Part shown: piece by piece, positions 15,748-23,369 of the stretch | Layout of the letters: the number at the start of each line of letters is the position of its first letter | Numbering within the stretch: position 1 is the stretch's first letter | Origin: CAZQGE01 sp964592815 | GTDB lineage: Bacteria; Bacillota; Clostridia; Christensenellales; CAG-917 | DNA length: 25,267 nt | Assembly (NCBI GenBank): GCA_964592815.1 | Contig: CAZQGE010000018.1 | Coordinates: 1 to 25,267, forward strand | Direction: 5' to 3' | The notes under the pieces: model-generated | The model's database searches: none | The model's input: the letters and a program-made list of their open reading frames with translations, nothing else | Told to the model about the DNA's origin: nothing | Program-made: the position numbers and the translations under genes

Positions 15748-17679
15748 ATGTCAACCAAATATGGCGCTTATGCGGGCAAAGTCATCAAAATAGACTTAAC
15801 CGCTCAAACAGCGACAGAGTATCCTTTTAGCGATGAGGATAGAAAATTGTTTTTGGGCGGAAAAATTATGGCGTCGAAAATAATGTATGATTACTTATTG
15901 ACAATGCCTAACTTTAACAAAGATTTTGACTCGTTATCACCCCAAAATCCAATAATTATCACAACTTGTCCGCTTAATGCGATGGGTTCACCGTCAAGCT
16001 CGAGGTTTAACACCTCGACTATTTCACCGTTGACAGGAATTTATACGTCCTCAAACTGTGGTGGAAATTTCGGTTTACACCTTAAACGCGCAGGATACGA
16101 CGCGCTTATCATTGTCGGAAAGGCAGCAGAGCATACCTATATTAAAGTGGGGCAAGATTTCAATGTTGAATTTTTGAATGCCGACCATTTGTGGGGTATG
16201 AAAACAGGAGAAACCCAAGAAGCGATTGGTGGAAAAGGAGGCAAATTCGTTATTGGACCAGCAGGCGAAAATCTTGTAAAATACGCGTGTGTTGTGTCTG
16301 AGGAACGTGCAGCTGGCAGAGGCGGAGTCGGAGCGGTTTTTGGTTCAAAAAACCTTAAAGCTGTGTGTTGTAGCGGAGTAAAAAGCCCTGAGCCTTTTGA
16401 CAAAGAAAAACTTTTGCAAGTCAACAAAGACTGGACTGCTCATTTGCGAAAACACCCGATAACGGGAAAGCAGTTGCCTGCTATGGGTACAGCGGCGTTG
16501 GTTACGCCTATGCACGCCAAAAACTTGCTTGCAACAAACAATTACAGAAGCGGTAAATATAAAGATTTTGAAAAAATAAGCGGTGAAGCATTAAGCGAAA
16601 ACAGTTTGGTTAGAAACAAAGGTTGTGTTACTTGTCCTATACACTGCGCGCGAATGGTAACCGTTGATAACAGAGTTGTAAAAGGTCCAGAAGTTGAAAC
16701 AGTTGGGCTTTTTGGTGCGAATATTCTCAACAATAATTTGCAAAAAATTCTTGATTGGAACAACGAAATGGACGAGTGGGGAATGGATACCATTTCTTGT
16801 GGAAACACTATTTCATACGCAATGGAAGCTAACGAAAAAGGACTTTGGAACAGCGGTCTTGAATTTGGCAAAATAGATAATATTTCAGAAATTTTCAGAC
16901 AAATTGCAATGAGAGAAGGCGTTGGTGACGAACTTGCAAATGGCAGCAGATGGCTTTCAGAAAAGTATGGCGGAAAAGAATTTGCAATGAACGTTAAAGG
17001 TATGGAACTTGCCGCCTATGAGCCGAGAGGTGCAGTTGGACAAGGCTTGGGATATGCGGTCGGGAACAGAGGCGGTTGCCACTTGAACGGCGGATATTTG
17101 GTTGTTTTAGAAGGTCTAGGACTTTCAATAAACCCTTATACGTACAAGGCAAAAGCCGCTTTTACAGCAATGTTTCAAGACCTTATGGAAGCGTGTTCGG
17201 CAGGCGGGAACTGTTTGTTTACTACTTACGCGTTTTTCCCGTCGTTTTTGATTACGAAACCGCATAACTTGGTAACTCGAATTGTCAACAAATATGCAAC
17301 AAGCGTTGGCGCAGTTGTAAAACTTTTGTTGAGATTTCCTACTGCAATTCATTTTCATATGCCATTCAATATGTTGCCACACACAAAAGCATTGACAGCG
17401 GCAACAGGCTTCAAAATTACTTTTGGAGACTTTATCAGAGTAGGCGAACGCGGATATAATTTGGAGCGTATGATTGACGCTAAGTTGGGCATAACCTCAA
17501 AAGACGACGTTTTACCAAAACGATTGACAACAGAGGAACAAATAGAAGGCAGAACTGAAACGGTTGTACCACTTGAAAAAATGAGAAAAGAGTACTACGA
17601 AATTAGGGGTTGGGACGAGAATGGCGTTCCTACAAAAAAGATAGCGAAAAGATTGAAATTGGAGGGGACGGTAAAATGA
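15748..17679 (+). CDS. Aldehyde:ferredoxin oxidoreductase (tungsten/molybdenum bis-pterin)
   Basis: A 643-residue enzyme of the AOR family, which oxidises aldehydes to acids (some members run in reverse) with ferredoxin as partner and a metal bis-pterin plus one [4Fe-4S] cluster. The N-terminal domain GKVIKIDLTAQTATE and FLGGKIMASKIMYDYL is typical, as is CPLNAMGSPSSSRFNTSTIS (74-93). Cluster ligands are visible as C293-x2-C296-x3-C300 plus C489, the arrangement of the Pyrococcus enzyme. GPEVET (313-318) and GGCHLNGG (442-449) match the catalytic Glu and His regions. The start uses GGAGGG at 15738-15743; an open frame 64 codons longer runs through the promoter and is rejected. Its stop overlaps the next start by ATGA. 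Metal and substrate cannot be read from sequence. Confidence 0.93.
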   Translation: MSTKYGAYAGKVIKIDLTAQTATEYPFSDEDRKLFLGGKIMASKIMYDYLLTMPNFNKDFDSLSPQNPIIITTCPLNAMGSPSSSRFNTSTISPLTGIYTSSNCGGNFGLHLKRAGYDALIIVGKAAEHTYIKVGQDFNVEFLNADHLWGMKTGETQEAIGGKGGKFVIGPAGENLVKYACVVSEERAAGRGGVGAVFGSKNLKAVCCSGVKSPEPFDKEKLLQVNKDWTAHLRKHPITGKQLPAMGTAALVTPMHAKNLLATNNYRSGKYKDFEKISGEALSENSLVRNKGCVTCPIHCARMVTVDNRVVKGPEVETVGLFGANILNNNLQKILDWNNEMDEWGMDTISCGNTISYAMEANEKGLWNSGLEFGKIDNISEIFRQIAMREGVGDELANGSRWLSEKYGGKEFAMNVKGMELAAYEPRGAVGQGLGYAVGNRGGCHLNGGYLVVLEGLGLSINPYTYKAKAAFTAMFQDLMEACSAGGNCLFTTYAFFPSFLITKPHNLVTRIVNKYATSVGAVVKLLLRFPTAIHFHMPFNMLPHTKALTAATGFKITFGDFIRVGERGYNLERMIDAKLGITSKDDVLPKRLTTEEQIEGRTETVVPLEKMRKEYYEIRGWDENGVPTKKIAKRLKLEGTVK

Positions 17680-17921
17680 TTGAGGTAAAATTATTTGGTA
17701 CGGCAAGGCTTGATTTGAATATGAAAGAAACGCAAATTGAAGCCGACACAGTTAAAGACTTGCTCAAAGGAATAGCAAAACAGGCAGGTGTTCCCGATAA
17801 AAAAATGAAGCAATTTTTGGTGTATGTCAATGAAGTAAACATTGACCAACTTCAAAGATTTAAGACAAAGTTGGTTGACGGCGACAAAATTATGATACTT
17901 TCGCCCTCGTCTGGAGGTTAA
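17676..17921 (+). CDS. MoaD/ThiS-family sulfur-carrier protein paired with AOR
   Basis: An 81-residue beta-grasp protein. It opens MIEVKLFGTARLDL, has LVYVNEVNID and LVDGDKIMILSP, and ends in the exposed Gly-Gly needed for adenylation and thiocarboxylate formation. MoaD-like proteins carry the sulfur for the pterin dithiolene. AOR-family genes are often followed by such a gene, so this one probably serves assembly of the tungsten or molybdenum pterin of its neighbour. It overlaps the AOR stop by 4 bases (ATGA) with ribosome site GGAGGGG. No moaE, moeB/thiF or moeA is in the window, so activation must be encoded elsewhere. ThiS is the alternative, but the context favours MoaD. Its 3' end is the first unit of a tandem DNA repeat. 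Confidence 0.87.
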   Translation: MIEVKLFGTARLDLNMKETQIEADTVKDLLKGIAKQAGVPDKKMKQFLVYVNEVNIDQLQRFKTKLVDGDKIMILSPSSGG

Positions 17922-18012
17922 GAAAGTCATAAGCAAGTGCCTCGTCGAGAGTTTAGGAAAGACGTAATCAAAAAAGCCTCGTTTGAAGCTTAAGAAAGTC
18001 ATAAACAAAAAG
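17905..18012 (+). repeat. Tandem ~36-bp repeat made from the 3' end of the moaD-like gene
   Basis: Three degenerate copies start with CCTCGT at 17905, 17940 and 17977, with periods of 35, 37 and 36 bases. The shared body is close to TTAAGAAAGTCATAA followed by CAAAA and GCCT. The first copy contains the final SSGG codons and stop of the MoaD-like gene. Copies two and three read SSRV-stop and SFEA-stop in the equivalent register, so they look like duplicated, drifting gene ends lying outside the reading frame. Confidence 0.75.
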
Positions 18013-18031
18013 CCTAATATTGGTGGCTTTT
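18008..18031. terminator. Bidirectional terminator between the moaD-like gene and trxB
   Basis: AAAAGCC (18008-18014) pairs with GGCTTTT (18025-18031) across a 10-base loop. On the minus strand the hairpin runs into TTTTTG, so it suits termination of trxB better than of the plus-strand genes. The stem is short, so strength is uncertain. Confidence 0.5.
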
Positions 18032-18056
18032 GTATATGTTTATCTTGAGTGAACTG

Positions 18057-18968
18057 TTATTTTGAGTCTGATTTTTCTAACAGATATTTGATTGCGCTAT
18101 CTGCCGCAATCGCCCCGTCTGCAACAGCTGTTACAACTTGACGCAATTGCTTTACGCGTATATCTCCTGCGGCAAAAACTCCGTCTATGTTCGTGCGCAT
18201 AGCGTCGTCGGTTACAACGTATCCGTTTTGCATTTCAATCTGATTTGCAAATTCGTCAGATTGTGGTTTTTGACCAATGGCAACAAACACACCGTCAACA
18301 GAAAACGGTGTTAAAGTATTGGTTTTTACATCTTTAACTGTTATTTCAGTCAATTTTGGCAAACCCGTAAGTTTTGTAATCACAGAATTCCAAAGAACTT
18401 TCACCTTGCTTTTTTCAAGTCGACCTTGCAAGGTTTTATCTGCGCGTAAACTATCTCTGCGGTGAATAAGGTAAACAGTTTTTGCAAAACTTTCAAGATA
18501 TAAAGCGTCTTCAACGGCTGTGTTTCCACCGCCTACAACGGCAACGACTTTGTTCTTAAAAAACGCTCCGTCGCAAGTTGCGCAATACGAAATCCCAGCA
18601 CCGATTAACTCGTTTTCTTTTTCAATTTCCATTTTTTTTGGGCTTGCACCTGTTGCAAGAATTACTGTTCTTGCAGAAATTTCTCCGTTCGAGTTGGTTG
18701 TGAATTTCTTGTTGATAAAATCATACTTTGTTATTTGGTCAACAAAAAGTTCTACACCGAAATTTTGGCATTGTTTAAGCATAGTGTATGTCAAAGAAAA
18801 CCCGTCTGTTTTTTCAACACCAGGATAGTTTTCAATTTCGGGGGTAGTGGATGCTTGTCCGCCCACCGCAAGTTTTTCAATTAAAGCAACTGACAACCCT
18901 GCTCTTTTTGCATAAATACCTGCGCAAAGCCCTGCTGGACCTCCGCCAATTATTAAAACGTCGTACAT
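18057..18968 (-). CDS. trxB: Thioredoxin-disulfide reductase
   Basis: A 303-residue flavoprotein that passes electrons from NADPH to thioredoxin. The FAD-binding GGGPAGLCAGIYA is at 8-20 with VGGQ at 35-38. The redox-active CATC is at 129-132 in the NADPH domain, GGGNTA at 146-151, HRRDSLRADK from 169 (the HRR type expected for NADPH), and AAGDIR near the C-terminus closes the FAD site. Length matches the low-molecular-weight bacterial type (about 310). The ribosome site AGAGGT precedes the ATG. It stands alone on the minus strand with no thioredoxin gene next to it. Ferredoxin-dependent or flavin relatives usually lack the HRR motif, so I favour a true NADPH enzyme. Confidence 0.92.
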   Translation of the reverse strand: MYDVLIIGGGPAGLCAGIYAKRAGLSVALIEKLAVGGQASTTPEIENYPGVEKTDGFSLTYTMLKQCQNFGVELFVDQITKYDFINKKFTTNSNGEISARTVILATGASPKKMEIEKENELIGAGISYCATCDGAFFKNKVVAVVGGGNTAVEDALYLESFAKTVYLIHRRDSLRADKTLQGRLEKSKVKVLWNSVITKLTGLPKLTEITVKDVKTNTLTPFSVDGVFVAIGQKPQSDEFANQIEMQNGYVVTDDAMRTNIDGVFAAGDIRVKQLRQVVTAVADGAIAADSAIKYLLEKSDSK

Positions 18969-18984
18969 ATTTTACCTCTTTTTA

Positions 18985-19014
18985 ATTATAACTTGCCAAA
19001 TAGATTTTAGTCAA
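18985..19014 (-). promoter_or_regulatory. Putative trxB promoter with a very short leader
   Basis: On the minus strand TTGACT (19014-19009), an 18-base spacer and a perfect TATAAT (18990-18985). Transcription would begin near 18978, only about ten bases before the ATG, leaving hardly more than the AGAGGT ribosome site as leader. Confidence 0.6.
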
Positions 19015-19057
19015 TGGTTTATATTTCTGTTTAAGGTCGAAAATGAAGGCAAAGTAC

Positions 19058-19086
19058 TTTACAAAACGGCTTTTAACTCTTATAAT
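19058..19086 (+). promoter_or_regulatory. Putative asnS operon promoter
   Basis: TTTACA (19058-19063), a 17-base spacer and a perfect TATAAT (19081-19086), about 30 bases before the asnS ATG. The leader of about 23 bases is too short for a T-box, so this operon is not controlled by a T-box leader. The promoter is back to back with that of trxB. Confidence 0.65.
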
Positions 19087-19115
19087 AATAAATTATAGTG
19101 AGGTATAATACTTGA

Positions 19116-20507
19116 ATGGATAACATCGACATTATCGAGATTTTGACAAACGGTGCAAAGTACCAAGGCAAAACGGTTACAGTTGCAGGTTGGGTGCGTA
19201 CTGCAAGAGACAGCAAAACTATGGCGTTTTTGGCGTTAAATGACGGAACGTCTTTGAATCATTTGCAAATTGTCATTGACAAAAATGTATATACTAATGA
19301 TGATTTGCAAGTATATTTGAAAAATGGCGTTGCTCTTGAAGCGACAGGGACTGTTGTTCCTGCTGTAAAAGAGGGTGATTTTGAAATCAATGCAAGCAGC
19401 TTTAAGTTGCTTGGTGATTGTCCTGCTGATTATCCTTTGCAGAAAAAATATCATTCTATGGAATTTTTACGTTCTATTCCGCACCTGAGAGTAAGAACAA
19501 ATACATTTAACGCTCTTTTGAGAGTGAGAAGCAAGGTAAGTTTTGCAATACACCGTTTCTTCCAAGAAAACGGATATACCTATATTCACACTCCAATACT
19601 TACAGGAAGCGATTGTGAGGGAGCTGGTGAAATTTTCAGAGTAACCACACAAGGCTACAATGAAGCCAAACTTTGCAAGGACGAGAAAGAATACATTGAA
19701 AACGATTTCTTCAGAAGAAAAGCTGGTCTTACGGTTTCAGGACAACTTGAAGGTGAAGTTGCAGCTATGGCAATGGGCAAAATTTACACGTTTGGTCCAA
19801 CGTTCCGTGCAGAAAACAGCAATACTCCGCGTCACGCCGCAGAATTTTGGCAAGTTGAACCCGAAGTTGCTTTTGCAAAACTTCCCGACATTATCAAAAT
19901 TGCAGAGAGAATGATTAAGTTTATCATCAAAGCGGTTTTGGAAGAATGTTCTCCTGAAATAGAATTTTTTGAGAAGGCTTTTGAAAAAGGATTGAAAGAA
20001 AAACTTGAAAACGTCGTAAACAGCGATTTTAAGATTTTGGACTATTCGGAAGCCATCAAGATTTTGCAAGACAGCAAAGTTGATTTTGGATATCCAGTTG
20101 AGTGGGGGCTTGACCTTCAAACCGAACACGAAAGATATATAACCGAAAAAGTTTTCAACAAGCCGGTTTTTGTTATCAACTATCCTAAGGATATCAAATC
20201 TTTCTATATGAAACAAAACGACGACGGAAAAACTGTGTCCGCAACGGACTTGCTTGTTCCTGGCGTTGGTGAAATTATCGGATGCAGCGAAAGAGAAGCA
20301 GACTTTGAAAAACTTAAACAGGCTATGCTTGACAGAAATATGAATTTGGAAGATTACCAAGGCTATATGGATTTGCGTAAATACGGTTCTGTCCCTCACA
20401 GCGGTTTTGGTTTGGGACTTGAAAGAATATTGATGTACGTTACGGGAATAAACAACATTCGCGACGTGCAACTTTACGCTAGAACGGCAGGAGATTTGAT
20501 GGCATAA
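19116..20507 (+). CDS. asnS: Asparaginyl-tRNA synthetase
   Basis: Charges tRNA-Asn with asparagine. The 463-residue protein has an N-terminal OB-fold anticodon-binding domain (VTVAGWVRTARDSKTMAFLA, 21-40) and a class IIb catalytic domain. Motif 2 is FGPTFRAENSNTPRHAAEFW (226-245). The HAAEFW form, lacking the bacterial AspRS GAD insertion, marks AsnRS rather than AspRS. Motif 3 is GFGLGLERILMYVTG near the C-terminus. GAGGT lies about 12 bases before the ATG, a long spacing for a ribosome site. The stop shares a base with the asnA start (TAATG), so the two are translationally coupled. Together with asnA it gives a direct, tRNA-independent route to asparagine. Confidence 0.96.
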   Translation: MDNIDIIEILTNGAKYQGKTVTVAGWVRTARDSKTMAFLALNDGTSLNHLQIVIDKNVYTNDDLQVYLKNGVALEATGTVVPAVKEGDFEINASSFKLLGDCPADYPLQKKYHSMEFLRSIPHLRVRTNTFNALLRVRSKVSFAIHRFFQENGYTYIHTPILTGSDCEGAGEIFRVTTQGYNEAKLCKDEKEYIENDFFRRKAGLTVSGQLEGEVAAMAMGKIYTFGPTFRAENSNTPRHAAEFWQVEPEVAFAKLPDIIKIAERMIKFIIKAVLEECSPEIEFFEKAFEKGLKEKLENVVNSDFKILDYSEAIKILQDSKVDFGYPVEWGLDLQTEHERYITEKVFNKPVFVINYPKDIKSFYMKQNDDGKTVSATDLLVPGVGEIIGCSEREADFEKLKQAMLDRNMNLEDYQGYMDLRKYGSVPHSGFGLGLERILMYVTGINNIRDVQLYARTAGDLMA

Positions 20508-21517
20508 TGTATAATCTTGACATACCTGAAAAATATCGTCAAAGAATGACGGTAAGAGAAACTGAAAAAGCAATAAAGTTTGTTAAAGACGAGTTTCAAA
20601 AAAACTTTCAAAAGAATTTCGGATTTGAAAGAGTATCCGCTCCGCTTTTTGTAAAAAGCAAAACGGGTGTAAATGACGATTTGAATGGAGTTGAAAGAGC
20701 TGTCAGATTTGACATTTTGGAACAAGACCATTTGGAAGCTGAGATTGTGCATTCTCTCGCAAAATGGAAGCGTATGGCTTTAAGCAAATACGGTTTCAGA
20801 AGCGGAGAAGGGCTCTACACAGATATGAACGCTATTCGCCGTGACGATAATTGCGATAACCTTCACAGCATTTATGTAGACCAATGGGACTGGGAAATGG
20901 TGATTAGCAAAGAACAAAGAAACACGGAATTTCTTAAAATGGTAGTTATGCGAATAGTCGGCGCAATAGTTGACACGTTAGAGGCTACCAAAAAGGCTTT
21001 TCCTGTTATAGATTTGACGCTTAAAAGGGAAGTAAAGTTTATCACATCCGAGCAATTATTGCAAAGATATCCTAACCTTACGGGCAAGCAAAGAGAAACG
21101 GCAATAACAAAAGAATATGGAACAGTATTTCTTTTGCAAATTGGCGGAAAGTTGTCCGACGGCGCGCCTCACGACGGAAGGTCGCCTGACTATGACGACT
21201 GGGATATGAACGGAGATTTGCTCTTTTACGACGAAATATTAGAAGAAAGTTTAGAAATATCTTCAATGGGTATAAGAGTTAACGCAGACAGCCTTGTTAA
21301 GCAGCTGGAACTTGCAAACGCAACAGATAGAATTATAAACGAATATCACCAAGGCGTAATACAAAATCAATTGCCACTTACAATCGGTGGTGGAATAGGT
21401 CAGTCAAGACTTTGTATGCTTTTGTTGCAAAAGGCGCACGTTGGAGAAGTTCAGGTTAGCATTTGGCCTGAGCAAATGCGCAAAGATTGTGAAAAAGCAA
21501 GCATTCATCTTTTATAA
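20507..21517 (+). CDS. asnA: Aspartate--ammonia ligase (asparagine synthetase A)
   Basis: Makes asparagine from aspartate, ATP and free ammonia, forming AMP and pyrophosphate. The 336-residue protein matches the E. coli enzyme in length (330). It shows the class II synthetase-like core: GLYTDMNAIRRDD (102-114), NLHSIYVDQWDWE (118-130), SDGAPHDGRSPDYDDW and the motif 3-like GGGIGQSRLCMLLL near 303-316. Its fold is related to AspRS/AsnRS, and here it sits physically between genes for those two enzymes. It starts on the last base of the asnS stop. AspRS follows after 17 bases. Using ammonia rather than glutamine fits an ammonia-rich anaerobic habitat, which is inference. Confidence 0.96.
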   Translation: MYNLDIPEKYRQRMTVRETEKAIKFVKDEFQKNFQKNFGFERVSAPLFVKSKTGVNDDLNGVERAVRFDILEQDHLEAEIVHSLAKWKRMALSKYGFRSGEGLYTDMNAIRRDDNCDNLHSIYVDQWDWEMVISKEQRNTEFLKMVVMRIVGAIVDTLEATKKAFPVIDLTLKREVKFITSEQLLQRYPNLTGKQRETAITKEYGTVFLLQIGGKLSDGAPHDGRSPDYDDWDMNGDLLFYDEILEESLEISSMGIRVNADSLVKQLELANATDRIINEYHQGVIQNQLPLTIGGGIGQSRLCMLLLQKAHVGEVQVSIWPEQMRKDCEKASIHLL

Positions 21518-21534
21518 TAAAAAAGGCGGAATTT

Positions 21535-23304
21535 ATGGAATTTAGAACACATACGTGCGGAGAATTAAGGCAAGAAAACGTGGGCGAAACTGTAAAACTT
21601 AGCGGTTGGCTGTCCAGCGTCAGAGATTTAGGCGCAGTTATTTTCTTTGTATTGCGCGATTATTACGGATATACGCAAGTTGTAGTATCCGATGAAAAAA
21701 CAAAAGAGATGGTACGTTCAATTCCTCGTGAGTCAACGATATGCGTAGATGGCAAAGTTGCACTAAGAAGCGCACCAAACCCAGATATGCCTACTGGCTT
21801 TATTGAAATTGAACCTTCAAATATTGAGGTTTTGGGAAGATGTTACGAGCAACTCCCCTTTGAAATTTCGACTTCAACTCAATCGAGAGAAGACACGAGA
21901 TTGCGTTACCGTTTTCTCGATTTACGAAATCCCGAGGTTAAAAACAAAATTGTTTTCAGAGCAAAAGTTGTTAGTTGGTTACGTCGTAAAATGACAGATA
22001 TGGGCTTTTTGGAAATTACCACTCCAATTTTGACAAGCAGTTCACCAGAAGGCGCGCGTGACTTTATTGTTCCGTCACGTTTGCACCCAGGCAGATTTTA
22101 TGCTTTGCCACAAGCTCCTCAACAATATAAACAGTTGCTTATGGCGTCAGGTTTTGACCGTTATTTCCAAGTGGCTCCTTGTTTCCGTGATGAAGATGCG
22201 CGTGCAGACAGAAGTCCCGGAGAATTTTATCAGCTTGATACAGAAATGTGCTTTGCAACGCAAGAAGACGTTTTTGCCGTTATGGAAGAAGTTTTAAGCG
22301 GTGTTTTTGCTGAGTTTTCAGACTGGAAAGTTGACAAAGGACCATTTAGACGTATTTCATATCGTGACGCTATGCGTGATTACGGTTCGGATAAGCCTGA
22401 CCTTAGAAATCCCTTGATTATCAAGGATATTACAGATATTGTAAGCGAAAAAGCCCCGTTCTTTGAAAAAGGTAAAACAGTTAAGGCAATCGTTGTTGAT
22501 AACTTTACGCAAACAAGAAAGTTTATTGACGCCCTTGGCGAAAAGTCTAAACTTAACGGTTCAAGTGCTATGTATTGGTTCAAACTTGACGAAAAAGGCG
22601 AGTTGGCTGGCGGAATTGCCAAATTCCTCGTTCAAGACTTTGACAGCTTGAAGGAAAGACTTGATTTGAAACCTAACTCTTTCGTTGCCGTTTTGGCAGA
22701 ACAAAGCGGAGTTGAAAAACAAGCGGGTTATGTGCGTACCGAATTGGGCGTTGGCTTAGATTTACTTGAAAAGAAGGCTTTTCGTTTCTGTTGGATTGTT
22801 GACTTTCCAATGTACGAACTTGACGACGACGGCAATCTTACGTTCTGTCACAATCCTTTCTCTATGCCACAAGGCGGATTGGACGCTCTTAATAATATGA
22901 ACCCCTTGGACATTCTTGCTTATCAATACGACAGCGTTGTAAACGGTGTTGAATTAAGCAGCGGTGCAGTCAGAAACCATGAGCCAGCAATAATGGAGAA
23001 GGCTTTTGAGATTGTGGGATATGGCAAAGAAGTTATTGAAGAAAAGTTTGCAGCACTTTATAATGCGTTCAAATTTGGCGCACCACCTCACGCGGGTATT
23101 GCCCCTGGAATTGACAGAATTGTTATGTTGCTTGCAAACGAACCTAGCATTCGTGAAATCATTGTATTCCCAATGGATAGAAACGCAAGAGATATACTTA
23201 TGGGTGCACCTTCAAAGGTTACGGACAAACAACTTAAAGAAGTGCATATAAAACTTGACGTAACAAAGGAAGAAATTGAGTCGGAAGACAAACTCTTTGT
23301 TTGA
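21535..23304 (+). CDS. aspS: Aspartyl-tRNA synthetase (bacterial type)
   Basis: Charges tRNA-Asp. The 589-residue protein has the OB-fold domain (LSGWLSSVRDLGAVIF), a class IIb core and the GAD insertion between motifs 2 and 3 that defines bacterial AspRS. Seen: PEGARDF, PQAPQQYKQLL (192-202), FRDEDARADRSPGEFYQLD (217-235) and motif 3 GAPPHAGIAPGIDRIVMLLA. The RSPGEFYQLD stretch differs from the common RQPEFTQID form; a PGEFYQLD form exists in a subset of bacteria. Leu32 in RDLG is the residue seen in discriminating enzymes, where non-discriminating ones often have His. Together with AsnRS next door, this suggests it charges tRNA-Asp only. The ribosome site is AAAGGCGG. Confidence 0.95.
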   Translation: MEFRTHTCGELRQENVGETVKLSGWLSSVRDLGAVIFFVLRDYYGYTQVVVSDEKTKEMVRSIPRESTICVDGKVALRSAPNPDMPTGFIEIEPSNIEVLGRCYEQLPFEISTSTQSREDTRLRYRFLDLRNPEVKNKIVFRAKVVSWLRRKMTDMGFLEITTPILTSSSPEGARDFIVPSRLHPGRFYALPQAPQQYKQLLMASGFDRYFQVAPCFRDEDARADRSPGEFYQLDTEMCFATQEDVFAVMEEVLSGVFAEFSDWKVDKGPFRRISYRDAMRDYGSDKPDLRNPLIIKDITDIVSEKAPFFEKGKTVKAIVVDNFTQTRKFIDALGEKSKLNGSSAMYWFKLDEKGELAGGIAKFLVQDFDSLKERLDLKPNSFVAVLAEQSGVEKQAGYVRTELGVGLDLLEKKAFRFCWIVDFPMYELDDDGNLTFCHNPFSMPQGGLDALNNMNPLDILAYQYDSVVNGVELSSGAVRNHEPAIMEKAFEIVGYGKEVIEEKFAALYNAFKFGAPPHAGIAPGIDRIVMLLANEPSIREIIVFPMDRNARDILMGAPSKVTDKQLKEVHIKLDVTKEEIESEDKLFV

Positions 23305-23369
23305 TTATCCCCTCAAATGTTAATCAATAAATAACGTGAGGGCAAAAGCCCGAAACGTAGGAGAATAAT

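Noticed and set aside
17905..18012. CRISPR-like array because of the ~36-bp periodicity.
   Set aside because: Copies are contiguous with no unique spacers, are degenerate, and include a gene end.
19737..20573. Open frame of 278 codons on the minus strand across asnS and the start of asnA.
   Set aside because: It is opposite two certain genes, and its composition (Phe, Asn, Cys, Lys-rich) is that of a shadow frame.
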